Shown: one piece after another, positions 24,695 through 33,058 of the stretch
How the letters are laid out: every line of letters begins with the position of its first letter
Position numbering within the stretch: position 1 is the first letter of the stretch
Assembly (NCBI RefSeq): GCF_005862235.1
Contig: NZ_VCEK01000001.1
Span: 248,001-312,000, forward strand
Origin: Saccharomonospora piscinae
Lineage (GTDB): Bacteria; Actinomycetota; Actinomycetes; Mycobacteriales; Pseudonocardiaceae
DNA length: 64,000 nucleotides
Direction: 5' to 3'
Position numbers and translations under genes: made by a program
The notes under the pieces: model-generated
What the model was told of the DNA's origin: nothing
Database searches by the model: none
The model's input: the letters and a program-made list of their open reading frames with translations, nothing else

Positions 24695-25437
24695 GCCGGG
24701 GTGTGGGTGATCCAGACGTTTGCCTCGACGTAGACCCCGATGTTGTGTGCTGTGGAGGTGAGGACGGGCGCGAGCGCGCCTTCCACGGCGACGGGGCCGT
24801 CTGAGTCGAAAGGCAGCCCGGTCCAGTGGCGCCATTGAGCGAGGGGTGCCTGAACGGTCATCGAGCAGGAGGCGATGGTCTCGATCCGGCCTCCCGCGCG
24901 GACGTGGGTGCGCAGCCAGCGGTCGGCGGGGAGTCCGTCGGCTCTCGTCTGTCCCGCGTACTCGTGCATGGGTTGCATGGGCTTCGTTGCTTTGTCGGGT
25001 GGCCGCACCGGGATCACCAGCGTTTCCAGACCTGCCGCCCCGACTGCCTCGCGCATGGCGTTGAGCACCACGGTGGAGTCGCCGTGGCCGTGCCGTTCGG
25101 GGTGGACGGCGATCTCCAGGGCGCAGGCGGTGTCGGGTGCGATGTCGTCGAGGGCGTCCTCCGCGGCCCAGGTTGCTGTCTGGTCCCAGCCGAGGTCGGG
25201 CAGGGCCGCTCTGTCGTCTCTGTCGGAGCGGTACGCGACCATGACCCCGCGCGCGATGGGGCGGTCGCCGTCGAGTAGCGCCACGACAAGGTGGGGCCAA
25301 CGTCGGGCCACTCGTGGGCCTCGGGCCAGCGAGCCGGCCAGGTTGCCTTCCATGAACCGGGGCGAGCCTGGCGGGTAGGGAATCGCGAAGGTCGCGACGG
25401 CCAGATCGGGTCGCTGCGCCAGTGTCACGATCGTCAT
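24691..25437 (-). CDS. GNAT-like acetyltransferase
   Basis: 248 residues. The central part has CALEIAVHPERHGHGDSTVVLNAMREAV near 105-132, the motif-A region where acetyl-CoA binds in GNAT proteins, though R/Q-x-x-G-x-G/A is only approximately kept (RHGHGDS). The C-terminal region ends in a beta-rich stretch (NIGVYVEANVWITHTP). It is an uncharacterised GNAT-fold enzyme of unknown acceptor. It stands alone between fmdA and the VOC gene. Confidence 0.7.
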   Translation of the reverse strand: MTIVTLAQRPDLAVATFAIPYPPGSPRFMEGNLAGSLARGPRVARRWPHLVVALLDGDRPIARGVMVAYRSDRDDRAALPDLGWDQTATWAAEDALDDIAPDTACALEIAVHPERHGHGDSTVVLNAMREAVGAAGLETLVIPVRPPDKATKPMQPMHEYAGQTRADGLPADRWLRTHVRAGGRIETIASCSMTVQAPLAQWRHWTGLPFDSDGPVAVEGALAPVLTSTAHNIGVYVEANVWITHTPA

Positions 25438-25472
25438 CGTCGTATTCCACCACTGCGCGCGGGGCGTCGCGG

Positions 25473-25874
25473 TCAGGGCAGCATGCTCAGGTAGTGGGGG
25501 CTGTGGATGAGGCCGAGGATGTTGCCGAAGGGGTCGGTGACGGAAGCGGTGATCCAGCCCTCGCTGCGCGTGGTGGGGGGTTCGTGTTCGGTGGCTCCCT
25601 TGGCGAGCAGGGTGTCGTAGGTGTGCTGCACGTCGTCGACGTGCCAGTAGGTGACGGCGCCTGCCGGGTGCGGCGGTGCGGGGTGGGGTGCGTAGGCGCG
25701 GTTGAGGATGCCGAGTTCGTGCTGGAGGTCGCCGAGCCGGTACTCGATGTAGGCGGCGGGGCCGTCGTCGGGTTTGGCGAAATAGGGCTTGGTGCCGAGC
25801 ACGTCAGTGTACCACTCGCGTGCGGTGTCGAGGTCGTCGGCCTGGAAGACGACGGTGGACAGTCCTCGCAGCAT
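25473..25874 (-). CDS. VOC-family (glyoxalase/dioxygenase-fold) protein
   Basis: 133 residues with paired beta-alpha-beta-beta-beta modules: LSTVVFQADDLDTAREWYTDVLG, then YWHVDDVQHTYDTLLAKGA and the closing DPFGNILGLIHSPHY. Metal-ligand positions are partly kept (ELGIL, Glu/His candidates). AAGGAG stands six bases before ATG 25874. It is divergent from a WYL-domain regulator with a dyad between them, so it is probably that regulator's target. Reaction unknown. Confidence 0.88.
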   Translation of the reverse strand: MLRGLSTVVFQADDLDTAREWYTDVLGTKPYFAKPDDGPAAYIEYRLGDLQHELGILNRAYAPHPAPPHPAGAVTYWHVDDVQHTYDTLLAKGATEHEPPTTRSEGWITASVTDPFGNILGLIHSPHYLSMLP

Positions 25875-25925
25875 GAGAGTCTCCTTAATTCCGCTGGTCT
25901 TTGACGTGCTCATGGTGCGGGGCTG

Positions 25926-25948
25926 AAGTGCTCATCCTGTGAGCACTT
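25926..25948. promoter_or_regulatory. Operator dyad between VOC gene and WYL regulator
   Basis: AAGTGCTCA (25926-25934) and TGAGCACTT (25940-25948) form a perfect 9-bp inverted repeat with a 5-nt loop, 19 bp before the regulator ATG. A further half-site GTGCTCAT lies near 25906-25913. It is the probable binding site of the WYL regulator. Confidence 0.6.
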
Positions 25949-25967
25949 TTCGGTCGATAATGGCGAA

Positions 25968-26903
25968 ATGCGTGCGGATCGGTTGGTGGCTGCCGTGCTG
26001 GTGTTGCAGGCACGGGGCCGGGTGACGGCGGCGGAGCTGGCTGCGGAGCTGGAGGTCTCGGTGGCGACGGCGCGCCGAGATCTGGAGGCGTTGTCGTCGG
26101 CGGGCGTTCCGGTCTATGCGCAGGCTGGCCGTGGTGGGGGTTGGTCGCTGGTCGGTGGGGCGCGGACGGATCTGACCGGGTTGACGGAGGGTGAGGCACG
26201 GGAGGTGGTGTGGTCGGTGGCGCGGGCGACGTCGACGGGGGCGGTGTCGCCGGAGCTGCGGGCCGCGTTGCGGAAGTTGGTGCGGGCGTTGCCGGAGCCG
26301 ATGCGGGAACGGGCGTGGGCGGCGACGAGTTCTGTGGTGGTCGATCCGGCGGGGTGGGGGCGTTCGGAGGGCGGTCGGCCGGAGGTGCTGGAGTTGGCGC
26401 GGCGTGCGGTGGTGTCGCGGCGGGTGCTGCGGCTGACCTACGGCGGGCAGCGGGAGCCGCGGGTGGTGCATCCGTGGGGGCTGGTGGAGAAGGGGGACTT
26501 CTGGTATCTGGTGGCCGGCACGGACGCGGGGCGGCGGACGTTTCGGCTGGATCGGGTCCGGGAGATGGAGGTGACGGGCGAGGCGGCCGAGCGGCCGGAG
26601 GATCTGGACCTGTCGCGGGTGTGGGATGAGATCGTCACGGAGGTGGAGGGACGGCGTTCGGGGGCCGAGGCGACGGTGGTGGTGGAGCCGAGGTTCGCGT
26701 GGGTGTTGCGCAGGCAGTTCGGCAGGCACTGCACGGTGGTCGACGAGGCCGAGGCGCGGGTGCGGGTGGCGGCGCACACGCCGAGATCGGTGGCCGAGCA
26801 GCTCGCGGGGTGGGGCGCGATGGTGGCGGTGGTGGAGCCGGAGTCGGTGCGCGTGGAGCTGGCGCGCATCGGCGGTGAGCTGGTGGCGCGATACGGCGGC
26901 TGA
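25968..26903 (+). CDS. HTH/WYL-domain transcriptional regulator (YafY/PafC-like)
   Basis: 311 residues. An N-terminal winged helix (ADRLVAAVLVLQARGRVTAAELA, VSVATARRDLEALSSAGVPVYA) is followed by a linker and a WYL ligand domain. The WYL core here is LRLTYGGQREPRVVHPWGLVEKGDFWYLVAG with a late RTFRLDRVREM. Such proteins often sense nucleotides or small metabolites. It is divergent from the VOC gene and probably autoregulates through the dyad at 25926-25948. Confidence 0.9.
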   Translation: MRADRLVAAVLVLQARGRVTAAELAAELEVSVATARRDLEALSSAGVPVYAQAGRGGGWSLVGGARTDLTGLTEGEAREVVWSVARATSTGAVSPELRAALRKLVRALPEPMRERAWAATSSVVVDPAGWGRSEGGRPEVLELARRAVVSRRVLRLTYGGQREPRVVHPWGLVEKGDFWYLVAGTDAGRRTFRLDRVREMEVTGEAAERPEDLDLSRVWDEIVTEVEGRRSGAEATVVVEPRFAWVLRRQFGRHCTVVDEAEARVRVAAHTPRSVAEQLAGWGAMVAVVEPESVRVELARIGGELVARYGG

Positions 26904-26945
26904 CCGCTACTCCCCTCCCCCGGCGACGGCGTGCGCGGGTTTCGC

Positions 26946-27239
26946 TCACACCTGGGAGAGCAGGTGCCGCATCTGCTCGGGCCCGTAGGCGGTGGTCCAC
27001 TGCACCCGTAGCGTTCCCCGTGTCTCGGTCTCCAGGGCGAACGCCGCCAGTCTCTCCTCGTCCGGCGCCTCGATGACGCAGACGATGTCGTAGGGCCCTC
27101 CCGGCGTCCAGAAGATCTCGGCGATCTTGACGTCGAGGCGTTCGGCGAGTGTCGTGGTGGCCTCGTACCGCTGCACCGTGTCGCGGTACGTGCGCGCACC
27201 CTCGTCGGTCCACTTCAACAAGGCGATGGCCGTGCTCAT
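26946..27239 (-). CDS. GYD-domain protein
   Basis: 97 residues with a ferredoxin-like GYD fold: IALLKWTDEGARTYRDTVQRYE, IFWTPGGPYDIVCVIEAPDEERL and a final LRVQWTTAYGPEQM. The GPYDIV loop corresponds to the GxYD motif of the family. ATG 27239 is chosen because the conserved strand begins immediately. No function is established for the family. Confidence 0.8.
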   Translation of the reverse strand: MSTAIALLKWTDEGARTYRDTVQRYEATTTLAERLDVKIAEIFWTPGGPYDIVCVIEAPDEERLAAFALETETRGTLRVQWTTAYGPEQMRHLLSQV

Positions 27240-27323
27240 GACGTGTCCTTCCCTCGCGGGCTGCCCGTCCAGCGTCGGAAGGTGTGGCGGCGCCCGGGAG
27301 GGCCGAAAGGCCCCTGACACCCT

Positions 27324-28199
27324 TCACGCGGGCCGGGAGATCACCTCGTACAGGCTCGGCCAGCCGTGCGCGCCGTGGCCCGCCTCGATGGCGCGCCGGT
27401 AGTACGACAGGACCGCGCGCGGCAGGGTCGTGTCCACGCCCGCGTCCTCGCTGGCGCCGACGATGTGTTCGGCCGTGGCGCCCATCATCGTGGCCGTGGC
27501 GGCATCGCCGGGATACTCACCCCGTTCGATCTCCTCGGGCACTCCGTCGAGGAAATACGACGTCATGTCGAACATCTCGCGTGCGTACGGCGCGAACACC
27601 GGCGCGGGCACACCCGCCGCGCGCAGCATCGCCGTCGCGTGCAGGTAGGCCGCCAGCGACGTGAGGAAGATGTCGAGCTGCGCCTGGTAGTACAGCTGCG
27701 CCAGGGCGTGGTCCGCACCGCGGTAGTCGGCCCTGCCGAGCACCGACAGCGTCGTCTCGTGGGTGCGGAAGTCGTCGCGTGACCCGCTGTAGAAGACGTA
27801 GGACTGCTCGGTGCCGACCAGTTCGGCGGGAACCATGATGCCCCCGACGAGCAGGCGGGCGCCCAGGGTGGCCAGCCACTGGGCCGCCTCGGTGCTGCGG
27901 TGCGGAGTGTCGGAGCTGAGGTTGACGACCAGGCGGCCGGCGAGGGCATCTGGCGCGGCGCCGAGGATGTCGTACATGGCCTGGTAGTCGGTGAGGCTCA
28001 GCACCGCGACGTGGGTGGCGGCGAGGGCCTCGGCGACGGTGTCCGCGCGGGTGGCTCCCTCGGCCACGACGGCGTCTGCGCGGGAAGCGGTGCGGTTCCA
28101 GACGGTGACGGGGTGGCCCGCCGCCAGCAGCGCGCGGGTCATGGCCTGCCCCATCGGGCCGAGGCCGATCACGGTGACGGGTTCGGGGGTGGTGCTCAT
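27324..28199 (-). CDS. Imine-reductase-like NAD(P)-dependent oxidoreductase (copy 1)
   Basis: 291 residues. The N-terminal Rossmann domain has VIGLGPMGQAM and GHPVTVWNRTASRAD, matching the imine reductase NADPH motif. The C-terminal helical domain has YYQAQLDIFLTSL, with Asp in the position often linked to R-selective imine reductases, and a closing HGWPSLYEVI. It overlaps the upstream paralogue by 4 bp, so they are co-translated and could form a heterodimer, since these enzymes are domain-swapped dimers. Natural imine substrate unknown; a beta-hydroxyacid dehydrogenase relative is the alternative. Confidence 0.85.
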   Translation of the reverse strand: MSTTPEPVTVIGLGPMGQAMTRALLAAGHPVTVWNRTASRADAVVAEGATRADTVAEALAATHVAVLSLTDYQAMYDILGAAPDALAGRLVVNLSSDTPHRSTEAAQWLATLGARLLVGGIMVPAELVGTEQSYVFYSGSRDDFRTHETTLSVLGRADYRGADHALAQLYYQAQLDIFLTSLAAYLHATAMLRAAGVPAPVFAPYAREMFDMTSYFLDGVPEEIERGEYPGDAATATMMGATAEHIVGASEDAGVDTTLPRAVLSYYRRAIEAGHGAHGWPSLYEVISRPA

Positions 28200-29098
28200 G
28201 CGTGCTCTCCCGGGGAGGTTGTGGTGGTGAGGTAGTCGATGACGCCGGTGGCGTCCTCGTGGCCGTGGCCCTCGGTGACGCGGCGGCGCAGCAGGCCGCC
28301 GAAGGGCTCCAGCAGCAGCGGGTCCACGCCGCGGGCGCGGGCGAGGTCACAGAGGCCGTCGTAGGCGGCGGCCTGCATGGTCACGTTGGAGGTCACGTCG
28401 CGGGCGTAGTCGGCGGCGTCGATCTGTTCCGCCGTCGGCACGGCCAGGCCGCCGGCCCCGCCCAGCCACCGCGCCAGCACCGGGGCGAACTCGCGGGCGC
28501 TGACCCCGCCGGTGCGCACGAGCGCGAAGGCGTGCAGGATGCCGCCGTACATGCCGTACATCGCGCTGAGCAGCGCCATGTCCTGCAGCGCGGCCATGCC
28601 CGGATCGGTACCGAGGTACCGGACGTCGCCGAGGGCGGCCAGGGCGGTCCGAGCGGTGTCCAGTGCCCGTCGTGAGCCGCTGTAGAGCACGAACGCCTCG
28701 TGCGTGCCGATCTGGGGTGGTACGGCCATGATCCCGCCGTCGAGGAAGTCGATGCCGTGCCCGGCCGTCCACGCGGCGAGTTCGGCGGATTCCTCGGGCG
28801 TGGTGTTGGTGACGTTGACCAGAACCCGCCCCGCGAGCGCGCCGGTGTGGGCGTCGAGGACGTCGTGGACGGAGGTGTGGTCGAGCAGGCAGGTGAGCAC
28901 GATCTCGCCTGCGCGCACGGCTTCGGCGGCGTCGGCGGCGCGCGCCGCTCCCCCGGCGACCACGGGGTCGGCCTTGGTCTGCGTGCGGTTCCACACCGTG
29001 ACCGGGTGTCCCGCGCCGAGCAGGGCGGTGGCCAGCGCGGTGCCCATGGTGCCGAGGCCGAGCACGCTGACCGGTGGGTGAGGGTGTTGTTCGCTCAT
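28196..29098 (-). CDS. Imine-reductase-like NAD(P)-dependent oxidoreductase (copy 2)
   Basis: 300 residues, paralogous to the next gene downstream. VLGLGTMGTALATALLGAGHPVTVWNRTQTKAD is the NADPH-binding region (first 45 residues), NVTNTTPEES the substrate loop, and MAALQDMALLSAMYGMYGG the long helix with an Asp at the catalytic-position equivalent. It begins at ATG 29098, 88 bp from a divergent BTAD-type regulator, which may control the pair. Substrate unknown. Confidence 0.85.
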   Translation of the reverse strand: MSEQHPHPPVSVLGLGTMGTALATALLGAGHPVTVWNRTQTKADPVVAGGAARAADAAEAVRAGEIVLTCLLDHTSVHDVLDAHTGALAGRVLVNVTNTTPEESAELAAWTAGHGIDFLDGGIMAVPPQIGTHEAFVLYSGSRRALDTARTALAALGDVRYLGTDPGMAALQDMALLSAMYGMYGGILHAFALVRTGGVSAREFAPVLARWLGGAGGLAVPTAEQIDAADYARDVTSNVTMQAAAYDGLCDLARARGVDPLLLEPFGGLLRRRVTEGHGHEDATGVIDYLTTTTSPGEHA

Positions 29099-29174
29099 GG
29101 CTGCCACGGTGCCCGTGGCTGCGCACGAACGGCGCACGAAAGGCGCACGGGCCGGGAGTGTCGGGGCTCGCGGC

Positions 29175-29180
29175 TACGGT
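29175..29180 (+). promoter_or_regulatory. -10 element of the BTAD regulator gene
   Basis: TACGGT lies six bases before GTG 29187, with no ribosome binding site, indicating a leaderless transcript. Confidence 0.45.
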
Positions 29181-29186
29181 GGCGGA

Positions 29187-32100
29187 GTGCGATTCGGGGT
29201 GCTGGGCCCGTTGGCCGTGCGGACCGAGGCGGGCGAACCGGTGCTGGTGCGGGAGCCCAAGGTGCGGGCGCTGCTGGCGGTGTTGGTGCTGCACGCGGGC
29301 GGCCCGGTGCCGCTGGGGCGGCTCGTCGACACGCTGTGGGACGGTGCCGCGCCTGCCGATCCGGCGAACACCGTGCAGACCAAGATCTCCCAGCTGCGGC
29401 GTGTGCTCGACCGGGCCGAGCCCGGTGCTCGCGCGCTCGTGGCGCGTGGTGGCGGTGGTTACACGCTCGACGTGGACCCCGACGCCGTCGACGTCCGCCG
29501 GTTCGACCGCCTGACCACGCGCGCCGCCGCCACCACCGACCCGGCGCGGCGTGCGTGCCTGTTGGGTGAGGCGCTCGCGCTGTGGCGTGGTGAACCGTTC
29601 ACCGAGTTCGATCTGCCCGCGCTCGCCGCCGAGGCCGCGCGGCTGGGACGGCGGGAGCTCGCCGTGCGGGAGGACCTGGCGCAGGCGCGGCTGGACGCGG
29701 GTGCCGACGGCGACGCCGTGGCGGAGGAACTGGCCGAGCTCGTGGCCCGGCACCCGCTGCGGGAACGGCTGCGTGGCCTGCACATGCTCGCGCTCTATCG
29801 CGCGGGCCGCCACGCCGAGGCGCTGGCCTCGTTCGCGCGGCTGCGTTCCCTGCTCGTGGCGGAGCTCGGCGCCGAGCCCGGTCCTGCGGTGGCGCGGCTG
29901 CACCAGGCGATCCTGCGGCAGGACGCCGCACTGTCCGCCGAGCCGGACGGTGGTGAGCCGGCGGCCGGGGTTCCCGCGAACCTGCCGATCCCGCCGACCG
30001 AACTCGTGGGCCGCGACGCCGCCGTCGCCGAGGTGCGGGCGGAGTTGCGCCGATCCCGGCTCGTCACGCTCACCGGTACCGGCGGGGTCGGCAAGACCCG
30101 GCTGGCCGTTGAGGTCGGAGACCGGATGCGGGGCGAGTTCCGCGAGGGGGTGTGGCTGGTGGAGCTGGCCGGGCTTCGCCGGGGCGCCGACGGCTCGGCG
30201 GTGTCCGCCGAGCGGGTCGCGGAGACCATCGCCGGTGTGCTGGGACTGCGGGAGAACCTCACCCCGGCTTCGCCCGCCGTGCTCGGCCAGCTGGGTGCCG
30301 CGCTGCGCGGGCGCCGCACGCTGCTGGTGCTCGACAACGCCGAGGCGATCACCGACGCGGTGGCCACCGTCACCGGGCACCTGCTGCGCGGCGTTTCCGG
30401 ACTGCGGGTGCTGGCCACCAGCCGCGAACCGCTCGGGGTGTCCGGCGAACGGTTGTGGGCCGTGCCCGCGCTCGGCATCCCCGACGCCCCGCGCTCGCCC
30501 GGTGTGCGGCGTGAGCCGCTGACGGTGGAGCGGGCACTGACCTTCGGGGCGGTGCGGTTGTTCGTCGCCCGAGCCCGGGAGGTCGCCCCCGGCTTCACGC
30601 TCACCTCCGAAAACGTGGGCGCGATCAGCGAGTTGTGCCGCAGACTCGACGGACTCCCGCTGGCGCTGGAACTGGCGGCCACCCGGCTGCGTGGCCTCGG
30701 CCCGAAGGCACTGCTGTCCAGGATGGACGACCGGTTCCGCTTGCTCACCCGGGGTTTCCGCGACGCGCCGCCACGGCAGCAGACCCTGCGCGCGGTCCTG
30801 GACTGGAGCTGGTGGCTGCTCAGCGCTCCTGAGCGGGCGGTGCTGCGGCGGCTGGCCGCACACCCCGGCGGGGCCGGACTCGCCGAGGCCGAGGCGGTGT
30901 GCGCCGGTGGTGGGGTGGCCGCCGAGGACGTCGCCGACCTGCTGGCGAGGCTGGTGGACCGTTCGCTGGTGGTGCCCGAGCCCCGGGGCGGGGGCCTGCG
31001 TTACCGGCTGCTGGAGTCGGTCGCCGCCTACGGTCTCGATCAGCTGCACCGTGCCGGTGAAGTCGACAGCATCCGCGGCCGGCACGCGGAGGTGTACGCG
31101 GGGCTCGCGGTGGCCGCCGAGGACGGGCTGCGTGGCGGCGACCAGTGCTGCCACCTCGACGAACTCGACCGCGAGGCCGCCAACCTCGACGCGGCACTGA
31201 GCAGTCTGGTCGGCTCACGTGCGATCCCCGCCGCGACCAGGCTGGTGATCACGCTGACCTGGTACTGGTTCCTGCGCGGCAGGCTGACCACCGCCCGCCG
31301 GGCGTTACGGGCGGTGGTCAGCGCCGCGGGTGACGACGACGAATCCCGGCCTGCCGCCGCCTGGCTGGCGGGCCTGGATGTGCTGACCGGGCGGCGCTCG
31401 GCGCGCACGGCGGTGGCCGCGCTGGACGAGGCCCGGCTCATCGCCGATCCCGCGATGCGCGCGCGTGCGCTGTGGTGGCTGGGACACAGTCTCGGCACGG
31501 TCGGTGACCAGCGCGGTGCGGGTGCGGCGATCAACGCGGCACTGGCGCAGTCGCGCGAGCTCGGAGACCGCTGGGGCGTCGCCGCCGCGCTCGGGGATCT
31601 CGCCAGTCAGGACATGGCCACCGGGGATCTGCGCGGTGCCCGGGCCGCCGCGGCCGAGAGCGCGGCGCTGTTCGCCGATCTCGGGGACCGCTGGGGCGGG
31701 CTTCAGGCCACGTTCGCGGTCGGGGCGCTGGCCACCGTCGACGGTGACTACGACACCGCCGAGCGTAGGTATCGCGCCGCGCTGGGCATGGCCACCGAAC
31801 TCGGGCTGTGGCCGGAGGTGTCGTACCAGACGTCCTGGCTGGGTAGGGTCGCGTTGCTGCGCGGCGAGCTGGTTCGGGCCCGTGAGCTGCACGACGAGGC
31901 GCTGCGGGTGGCCGTGGAGCAGGGTTTTCCGCCCGGGGAGATGTACGCCCGCACCGGGCTGGCGCTCGGGCTACGCCGCGAGGGCCGCCTCGACGAGGCC
32001 CAACGGCACCTGCGGACACTGCTCGACTGGCACGTCGAGCACGACGCGCCGTCGGGTGAGGCACTGGTGCTGGCGGAACTCGGGTTCGTCGCCGAACTTC

Positions 32101-32390
32101 GCGGCGACGCGGCCACGGCACTGCGCACCCAGCACGAGGGGCTGGCCGCCGCCCGTCGCAGCGGTGATCCCCGCGCCGTCGCCCTCGCCGTGGAGGGGCT
32201 GGCCGGGGCCGAGTCGCTCGACGGGAACAGCCGCAGGGCGCGTCGACTGCTCGCGGTCGCCGCCCGCCTGCGCGAGCGGGTGGGCGCGCCGCTCCCGGCC
32301 GGTGAGCGTGGCGACGTGGACCGGATCGCCACGCGGGTCGGGCAACGCGATGACGGCCCTCGTCAGTCGCGCGCCGGGCTGGTCGGCTGA
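29187..32390 (+). CDS. AfsR/BTAD-type regulator with NB-ARC and TPR domains
   Basis: 1067 residues. Residues 1-95 are an OmpR-like winged helix (FGVLGPLAVRTEAGEPVLV) and 100-245 the bacterial transcriptional activation domain. Residues 270-560 are an NB-ARC ATPase with P-loop GTGGVGKTR near 295 and LLVLDNAEAI. From about 680 onward TPR-like helices follow. Such large regulators switch on pathway genes, including secondary metabolism, after ATP-dependent assembly. It is divergent from two imine-reductase-like genes, its most likely targets. The 3' end overlaps the convergent GntR gene by 28 bp. Confidence 0.93.
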   Translation: MRFGVLGPLAVRTEAGEPVLVREPKVRALLAVLVLHAGGPVPLGRLVDTLWDGAAPADPANTVQTKISQLRRVLDRAEPGARALVARGGGGYTLDVDPDAVDVRRFDRLTTRAAATTDPARRACLLGEALALWRGEPFTEFDLPALAAEAARLGRRELAVREDLAQARLDAGADGDAVAEELAELVARHPLRERLRGLHMLALYRAGRHAEALASFARLRSLLVAELGAEPGPAVARLHQAILRQDAALSAEPDGGEPAAGVPANLPIPPTELVGRDAAVAEVRAELRRSRLVTLTGTGGVGKTRLAVEVGDRMRGEFREGVWLVELAGLRRGADGSAVSAERVAETIAGVLGLRENLTPASPAVLGQLGAALRGRRTLLVLDNAEAITDAVATVTGHLLRGVSGLRVLATSREPLGVSGERLWAVPALGIPDAPRSPGVRREPLTVERALTFGAVRLFVARAREVAPGFTLTSENVGAISELCRRLDGLPLALELAATRLRGLGPKALLSRMDDRFRLLTRGFRDAPPRQQTLRAVLDWSWWLLSAPERAVLRRLAAHPGGAGLAEAEAVCAGGGVAAEDVADLLARLVDRSLVVPEPRGGGLRYRLLESVAAYGLDQLHRAGEVDSIRGRHAEVYAGLAVAAEDGLRGGDQCCHLDELDREAANLDAALSSLVGSRAIPAATRLVITLTWYWFLRGRLTTARRALRAVVSAAGDDDESRPAAAWLAGLDVLTGRRSARTAVAALDEARLIADPAMRARALWWLGHSLGTVGDQRGAGAAINAALAQSRELGDRWGVAAALGDLASQDMATGDLRGARAAAAESAALFADLGDRWGGLQATFAVGALATVDGDYDTAERRYRAALGMATELGLWPEVSYQTSWLGRVALLRGELVRARELHDEALRVAVEQGFPPGEMYARTGLALGLRREGRLDEAQRHLRTLLDWHVEHDAPSGEALVLAELGFVAELRGDAATALRTQHEGLAAARRSGDPRAVALAVEGLAGAESLDGNSRRARRLLAVAARLRERVGAPLPAGERGDVDRIATRVGQRDDGPRQSRAGLVG

Positions 32391-33016
32391 TCGGCGTACA
32401 TGCGCAGCCGCACGTCGCGAGCACCCTCCATGTGGTGTTCGGCCAGGTGGCGGGCGCCCTCCGCGTCCCGCTGCTCGATCAGTTCCACGAGCCGCGCGTG
32501 TTCGGCGAGTACCACCTCCCAGCGGTCGTCGAAGGTCAGCGTGCTGGTGGGGTAGCGGATGAGGTGGGTGTTGAGGCGGATCAGCAGGTCCACCACGGTC
32601 GCGTTGTGGCTGGCGCGCCACAGCGCTTCGTGGAACAGCCGGTTGGCTTCGGCTCTGGCGTCCCCGTCGCCGGTGCCGAGCTGCAGCATGGCCTCGTGCG
32701 CCGCCCGCAGCCGGGACAGGTCGAGGTCGGTGCGGCGGACCGCCGCGGCCTTCGCCGCCGCCCCCTCCAGGGTCGTGCGCACCTCGTAGATGTCGAGGAT
32801 CTCCTCGGGGGAGCTCTCGCGCACCACGTAACCACGGCCGTGGCGTGCGACGAGCTGCTCGGCATGCAGGCGGTACAGCGCTTCACGCACCGGTGTGCGG
32901 CTGGTGCCGTACCGGTTGGCCAGCACGATCTCGACCAGTTGCTCACCGTCGGAGAACCGGCGGGAGACAATGTCGCGGCGGATCTGTTCGTACACCGACG
33001 TCGTCACGGTGGCCAC
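32363..33016 (-). CDS. GntR/FCD-family regulator of the adjacent catabolic operon
   Basis: 217 residues. The GntR winged helix (SVYEQIRRDIVSRRFSDGEQLVE, YGTSRTPVREALYRL) fills residues 7-70. The helical FCD domain has EVRTTLEGAAAKAA, the metal-binding FHEAL region and EHARLVELIEQRDAEGARHLAEHH with the typical Asp/His metal ligands. FCD regulators bind carboxylates and usually repress. It is the last gene of a minus-strand run and has its own motif at 33024-33049. It probably represses both itself and the operon start at 40238. Confidence 0.92.
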   Translation of the reverse strand: MATVTTSVYEQIRRDIVSRRFSDGEQLVEIVLANRYGTSRTPVREALYRLHAEQLVARHGRGYVVRESSPEEILDIYEVRTTLEGAAAKAAAVRRTDLDLSRLRAAHEAMLQLGTGDGDARAEANRLFHEALWRASHNATVVDLLIRLNTHLIRYPTSTLTFDDRWEVVLAEHARLVELIEQRDAEGARHLAEHHMEGARDVRLRMYADQPTSPARD

Positions 33017-33023
33017 CCCCTAC

Positions 33024-33049
33024 GTATACGAATGTATGCATTAGCATAC
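33024..33049. promoter_or_regulatory. GntR operator before the regulator gene
   Basis: GTATACGAATGTATGC (33024-33039) matches GTATGTGAATGTATAC at 40274-40289 in 12 of 16 positions. Overlapping it, GTATGC-ATTA-GCATAC (33034-33049) is a perfect dyad. It lies 8 bp before the GntR start. TGTATAC-type half-sites are common for FCD regulators. Confidence 0.65.
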
Positions 33050-33058
33050 CGCATTCGG

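Noticed and set aside
28347-31154. 935-codon minus-strand frame
   Set aside because: It is antisense to the BTAD regulator and imine-reductase gene, with Gly/Arg/His-rich shadow composition and no recognisable domain.
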